Positions 44,022 through 45,417 of a stretch of 45,417 nucleotides of DNA are shown piece after piece. The notes beneath the pieces were generated by a model. The model saw only the letters and a list, made by a program, of their open reading frames with translations. It was not told where the DNA came from and searched no databases. The stretch is from Rhodoferax sp. U11-2br (GTDB lineage: Bacteria > Pseudomonadota > Gammaproteobacteria > Burkholderiales > Burkholderiaceae_C). The stretch is taken from the NCBI RefSeq assembly GCF_018619435.1, contig NZ_JAHFZF010000037.1:1-45417 (forward strand). The letters are read 5' to 3'. Numbering within the stretch: the first letter of the stretch is position 1; each line of letters opens with the position of its first letter. The translations under genes and the position numbers were made by a program.

Positions 44022-44301
44022 ATATGCTTCCGATTGACAAGGCAGGCGAGCCGGAGAATCGGCGGTTCGGGATACTGCAGGAGCTGTGAATCGACCAACC
44101 TATCCAAGACATGCTTCCGAATTCGCAATACTACTTAATCACCTTCACTGAACGACGGCTGGGTGGCGTAGAGTCGTTACCCATGTTGCTGAGTCAATTG
44201 GCTGCTCCCGTTGAACTCCGGCTATTCAACGCCCCCGCCTATTGAGTCTTATTCGAATGTCCGCTACTAGGCCATGAATCTGATATGACAGAAGTCCGTA
44301 C
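44022..44301. other. Gap between viaA and the IS110-family element
   Basis: A 23-codon frame (from the GTG overlapping the viaA stop) ends at 44088-44090. It is too short to call and may be the start of a lost gene. The rest shows nothing recognisable. Confidence 0.4.
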
Positions 44302-44313
44302 ATGGACGCCCCC

Positions 44314-44579
44314 GGTATGCCAAGCTCTCAATTCATAATGATCAGAAGGTAAAGATTGCACCCGTACATTCGGACTCTTGATGTGACTTTTGGTCACGGT
44401 CCCTGATGGAGTTCGCTGGCCGACGCCTCAATCGCTTTGCCGCACTTCAATGTGCTGCGGAATTCGCGGGTTTTGCCGACCACGGTCTAACCTGTCTTGC
44501 CATCACTTCATGATCGCCTGAGCAATCGGTGGTTCTGTTCTCCCTGTTGCTGGTGTTCGGTCCTGTTGGCCAGCCTTGA
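44314..44579 (-). ncRNA. Candidate bridge RNA region of the IS110-family element
   Basis: 266 bases downstream of the transposase stop, inside the element, without a convincing frame. In the IS1111 group the guide (bridge) RNA is encoded in the 3' non-coding end. Presence of an RNA here is inferred from family and position; structure was not computed. Confidence 0.35.
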
Positions 44580-45417
44580 CTACGACAAGGCCAGATCGCG
44601 TGTGTAACCAGGCCGGAACTCCCTATCGTGGGCCAACAAAGCCCAAATAGTTCTCGCATTCTTGTTGGCTAGAGCGACAGCGGCCACGTTGTGATTGCGC
44701 CGCTGCAATAACTCATGCAGCCATCCATTTTTATCAGCCTTGCGGTTGGAGGCAAGAATGACGGATCTGGCCCCGTGAATTAACAAGGTTCGCAAATAGC
44801 AATCGCCTCGCTTGCTCATGCCAAGCAGATTGGATTTTCCTCCGCTGGAGTGTTGCCGTGGTACCAACCCCAGCCACGCAGCGACTTGCCGGCCGTTATC
44901 GAAGTTCTTCGCATTACCGATAGTGGCAATCATGGCACTGGCGGTAATGGGCCCGATTCCCGGGATCTTCTCCAGTCTGGTGCTCAGATCGCTCTGCCGA
45001 TGCCAGGCTTGAATCTGAGCTTCGATCGCAGTCGCTTGGCGGTCTAGCTCTTTGAGATGCTCCAGCAGACGCTCGATGAGCAAGCGAAATTGCCCTGGCA
45101 GTTCATTGGATGCATCTTCTATAAGTTCGGGCACGCGCTGGGTAACATGAGACATCCCCTGCGCGACGATTAGCCCGAATTCGCTTAGTAAACCGCGGAT
45201 CTGGTTAGCTTGGGCAGTGCGTGCCTTTACAAAGCCCTGGCGCACACGATGAAGCGCGAGCACACTTTGTTGCTCAACATTCTTGAGTGGAACAAACCGC
45301 ATATTCGGGCGCGTGACCGCTTCGCAGATCGCCTCAGCGTCGGCCACATCGTTCTTGTTGGTCTTCACGTAAGGCTTGACGAACTGTGGGGCCATCAACT
45401 TAACGGTGTGACCCATG
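44580..45417 (-). CDS. IS110-family (IS1111 group) transposase, 5' end outside window
   Basis: About 278 C-terminal residues. Contains the end of the RuvC-like DEDD domain (Y-V-K-T-N-K-N-D-V-A-D-A-E-A-I), the helix-hairpin-helix I-P-G-I-G-P-I-T-A-S-A-M-I and the serine-containing Tnp domain W-L-G-L-V-P-R-Q-H-S-S-G-G-K with the conserved Ser. The N-terminal ~60-70 residues lie beyond position 45417. Confidence 0.93.
   Translation of the reverse strand, partial: MGHTVKLMAPQFVKPYVKTNKNDVADAEAICEAVTRPNMRFVPLKNVEQQSVLALHRVRQGFVKARTAQANQIRGLLSEFGLIVAQGMSHVTQRVPELIEDASNELPGQFRLLIERLLEHLKELDRQATAIEAQIQAWHRQSDLSTRLEKIPGIGPITASAMIATIGNAKNFDNGRQVAAWLGLVPRQHSSGGKSNLLGMSKRGDCYLRTLLIHGARSVILASNRKADKNGWLHELLQRRNHNVAAVALANKNARTIWALLAHDREFRPGYTRDLALS

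Larger units (their letters stand above)
44302..45417 (-). mobile_element. IS1111-type (IS110-family) element, 3' part, runs off right edge
   Basis: ATGGACGCCCCC at 44302-44313 is the inverse complement of the motif at 83-94 in front of the transposase start at the left edge; together they look like the short terminal inverted repeats of one IS. Between this end and the transposase stop lie about 266 non-coding bases. Confidence 0.65.

Noticed and set aside
44447..44659. 70-codon minus-strand frame across the end of the IS110-family transposase
   Set aside because: It overlaps the transposase in another frame and lies mainly in the element's non-coding end.

Overview
The window looks like a chromosomal accessory region of a betaproteobacterium, probably a Burkholderiales / Comamonadaceae-type organism (Rhodoferax- or Polaromonas-like). 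That placement is inference from gene content and the mix of insertion sequences (IS3, IS1182, IS30, IS21 and IS110 families), not from a marker gene. Both window edges lie inside copies of what looks like the same IS110-family (IS1111-type) element: its 5' end and start codon leave the left edge, and its 3' part enters at the right edge.

0-11.6 kb: a surface-modification locus. A tight five-gene plus-strand operon encodes a TPR-sulfotransferase, a TPR-glycosyltransferase-like protein, a lipoprotein alpha/beta hydrolase, an FkbM methyltransferase and an APS kinase (CysC, which makes the sulfate donor PAPS). It faces a 984-residue autotransporter on the minus strand. A second, truncated autotransporter N-terminus lies on the other side, and an IS1182 element sits between it and the operon.

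11.6-25.5 kb: a mosaic of small genes of unknown function (ankyrin protein, adhesin-E-like protein, Cys-rich protein, lipoprotein and others). They are separated by dispersed non-coding repeats of about 130-145 bp (families A, B, C) and interrupted by an IS30. It holds a solitary catalytic-domain-only tyrosine recombinase whose two flanks (repeats A and B) each recur elsewhere in the window without the gene. It also holds a three-cassette integron array in inverted orientation, with two well-formed attC sites and no integron integrase.

25.5-37.4 kb: more ordinary chromosomal genes and a second-messenger cluster. These are a frameshifted DUF2177 gene, a pyridoxamine-phosphate-oxidase-like protein, a PHB-depolymerase-family esterase, a Crp/Fnr regulator, a diguanylate cyclase, a PAS-GGDEF-EAL protein, and an operon of a response regulator with a degenerate HD-GYP domain, a FIST sensor and a histidine kinase.

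37.8-45.4 kb: an IS21 element abuts the 3' remnant of a HEPN-domain gene. It is followed by a RavA/ViaA-type MoxR ATPase plus VWA pair and the IS110-family element at the right edge.
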